Shown here in pieces: positions 3,657 to 5,158 of a stretch of DNA of 5,158 bases. The position numbers and the translations under genes are program-made. The notes beneath the pieces were generated by a model. It worked only from the letters and a program-made list of their open reading frames with translations. It had not been told where the DNA came from and did not search any database. Source of the stretch: Clostridiales bacterium (GTDB taxonomy: Bacteria > Bacillota > Peptococcia > DRI-13 > UBA5745); NCBI GenBank assembly GCA_009776595.1, contig WRNN01000025.1:5191-10348 (forward strand). Reading direction: 5' to 3'. How positions within the stretch are numbered: position 1 is the first letter of the stretch; each line of letters begins with the position of its first letter.

Positions 3657-5158
3657 ATGAAGGGCTATATACTTTGTCTTCTGAAGCATTACTTGAGTAG
3701 AAAACCGATGCGCGATGAGGAATCGGCGAATCAGGCGATCGCTTGCTTAGGGTATTTCGGCAGGATGCAATTGGATGTTATTACTGATTTCAAAGATTTC
3801 ATACAAATTGCCTCAACAAAGAATCCGGAGTTCCTTGGCAACCGTAAACAGCTGATGCTGTATTCGCCTGCAAACATCGAGCAGGAAAAATCGCTCTCGA
3901 AGATAAAGGCGCAGTTCCATAACGATTACAGAGGCCCTGCAGAAGAATTTGGCCTAAGCCAAGTAAAACATTTTGGCTGTATTACCATGCTCAATTTGAA
4001 CGACGAATCACCCAACGATTCCGCAGAACAGGAATCCTCAGAAGGAGAAAGGAATCCGAAACCTTTCGCTGCAGACATAGAAGCAAGGGGAATACAAGAT
4101 ATCTTGTCGAAAGAGAGCGAAGTGGAAGCGGCGATTCTCCGTGTACTTGGCCCGGAGGATCTTTGCGTGCTATCATGGTCTGACAGCTATCCCGCAATTG
4201 AGCGTTTCGTGAGAAAGTTCAGGCATTCGGTTTCTGCTCTTATTCAGAATAATTATAAAGGCAAGACCTTTTCTGTGAATTCCTATTCAATATTGACCAT
4301 GAACAAATTTGCTTTAGCCGAGCCGGACTGGGGCGCCACAAGGCTTGAGATATGTTTTACAACACGAACGCAGCAGGGGCTTAACTATATCGAGAAAATC
4401 AGAGATAGCGTCAATGAAAACGACGCAGATGCTAATATACTTTATCGTATCGGAAAATATGACATTGCCCTCTTTTGCCGCGCTTCTGCAATGAAATTGA
4501 CAGACTATTTTAATAAAGGTGGCATGATGAATTATGCGAACGAGAAATATAAAGATGCGGTGATTCAATCCTGTACATTGTTGCATTCGCCGATGGATGA
4601 GTTTAGCGGCAGAGCTATTTGCGATGATACAGCATCCACAGAAAACCAGCATCTCCCTAACAACTTCACCCCTTTGGAACAGCCCTCCATGAGTGATTTT
4701 ATCAAAATAGCATATCGTGAAATGAAAGACTGTATACTCCATGGGGGTGGGCATGCAAAGAAAGGGGATATTGTTTATATACAACAAGTCATGTATCGGC
4801 TGCTTAAGGATTACCAACGTATCATGGCATTACCTTTTAGAAACGTCCTCCAGAACGACCTGGAGCTTCAGCTAAAAGTCGCTCTCAATGCCGTGCTGAC
4901 CAGCGCCAAGGAGTATAAGGAGGCTTATGAAGACGGAGACGCAGACCTTATAGGGACATGCAAAAGAAAATTCGATGAATATTTTAAGGGCGCCTTGGAA
5001 GCGATGCATCAGGCGATGCAGGCTATGAGTCAAATTGATCGATTGTATTTCGAAGAGCAGCAGACCCACCTGCATAATACCGGCGCCTATCACAAAATCC
5101 TGCTTACCTATTATGGGCTGGTCAAATCCGTTATTCGCATGGTATATGCAGTACCAAG
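3657..5158 (+). CDS. large protein of unknown function, cut by the window end
   Basis: The frame is open for 500 codons from the ATG at 3657 and continues past the window. An AGGGAG site lies 9 bases upstream. I recognise no family. There is no signal peptide or clear membrane segment, so it is probably cytosolic. Three short similar elements recur: LGYFGRMQLDVITDFKDF (31-48), LGPEDLCVLSWSDSYPAIERF (165-184, first residues given) and IGKYDIALFCRASAMKLTDYF (265-285). Each is a Gly turn, an Asp and a hydrophobic strand followed by a helix, recalling the LG-x-Y-D strand of small ferredoxin-like domains such as GYD. A polar acidic linker (115-140) separates the first from the second. The remainder (about 340-500) is mainly helical and charged, with a notable LHGGGH at 361-366. 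It probably belongs with the small duplicated proteins just upstream, as a partner, processor or effector, but nothing seen proves this. Any catalytic domain may lie beyond the window. Confidence 0.75.
   Translation, partial: MKGYILCLLKHYLSRKPMRDEESANQAIACLGYFGRMQLDVITDFKDFIQIASTKNPEFLGNRKQLMLYSPANIEQEKSLSKIKAQFHNDYRGPAEEFGLSQVKHFGCITMLNLNDESPNDSAEQESSEGERNPKPFAADIEARGIQDILSKESEVEAAILRVLGPEDLCVLSWSDSYPAIERFVRKFRHSVSALIQNNYKGKTFSVNSYSILTMNKFALAEPDWGATRLEICFTTRTQQGLNYIEKIRDSVNENDADANILYRIGKYDIALFCRASAMKLTDYFNKGGMMNYANEKYKDAVIQSCTLLHSPMDEFSGRAICDDTASTENQHLPNNFTPLEQPSMSDFIKIAYREMKDCILHGGGHAKKGDIVYIQQVMYRLLKDYQRIMALPFRNVLQNDLELQLKVALNAVLTSAKEYKEAYEDGDADLIGTCKRKFDEYFKGALEAMHQAMQAMSQIDRLYFEEQQTHLHNTGAYHKILLTYYGLVKSVIRMVYAVP

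Noticed and set aside
4314..4817. 167-codon open frame on the minus strand opposite the large orphan gene
   Set aside because: The plus-strand frame is open for 500 codons with a proper start site; the antisense frame has no start signal and resembles no protein.

Overview
The window looks like chromosomal DNA from a low-to-medium GC Gram-positive-type bacterium (Bacillota). The evidence is strong AGGAGG-type ribosome binding sites, sigma-A-like promoters and classical hairpin/T-run terminators. The pairing of a lone V4R-domain protein with a membrane-free PAS signalling protein resembles arrangements I associate with anaerobic Clostridia/Negativicutes (Sporomusa-like). That placement is inference from memory, not something the sequence proves.

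Region 1 (1-1193, minus strand) is a two-gene sensory operon. A V4R-domain small-molecule sensor with a complete predicted zinc site is followed 63 bp downstream by a soluble HAMP-like/PAS signalling protein. The latter is cut off by the window edge and is probably the front of a (hybrid) histidine kinase. Region 2 (1194-1672) is a 479-bp divergent intergenic region. It holds a minus-strand promoter with an unusually long 19-bp spacer filled by a near-palindrome, a perfect 14-bp palindrome, a hairpin, and a weak promoter for the gene on the right. Region 3 (1673-2850) is a full-length amidohydrolase-2 (ACMSD-like, TIM-barrel, metal-dependent) gene closed by a strong terminator. The simplest reading of regions 1-3 is that an aromatic or related small molecule is sensed by the V4R protein and kinase, and that the divergent hydrolase or decarboxylase acts on such a compound; this is inference.

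Region 4 (2884-5158, plus strand) is different in character and composition. Two strong tandem promoters drive two tandemly duplicated genes for small basic proteins (70 and 66 residues, 83% identical over the aligned 66). They lie on a gap-free 275-bp repeat unit whose differences in the conserved core are mostly synonymous. A candidate promoter and a terminator-like hairpin separate them from a large open frame of more than 500 codons that runs off the window. I cannot place this large protein in a family. It carries three spaced copies of a short LG-x-x-D-like motif, which suggests repeated alpha/beta modules. The duplicated peptides plus the large orphan protein are the most likely undescribed system here: a peptide-precursor, signalling or conflict cassette. 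No recognisable modifying enzyme, transporter or protease is visible in the window, so its role is open.
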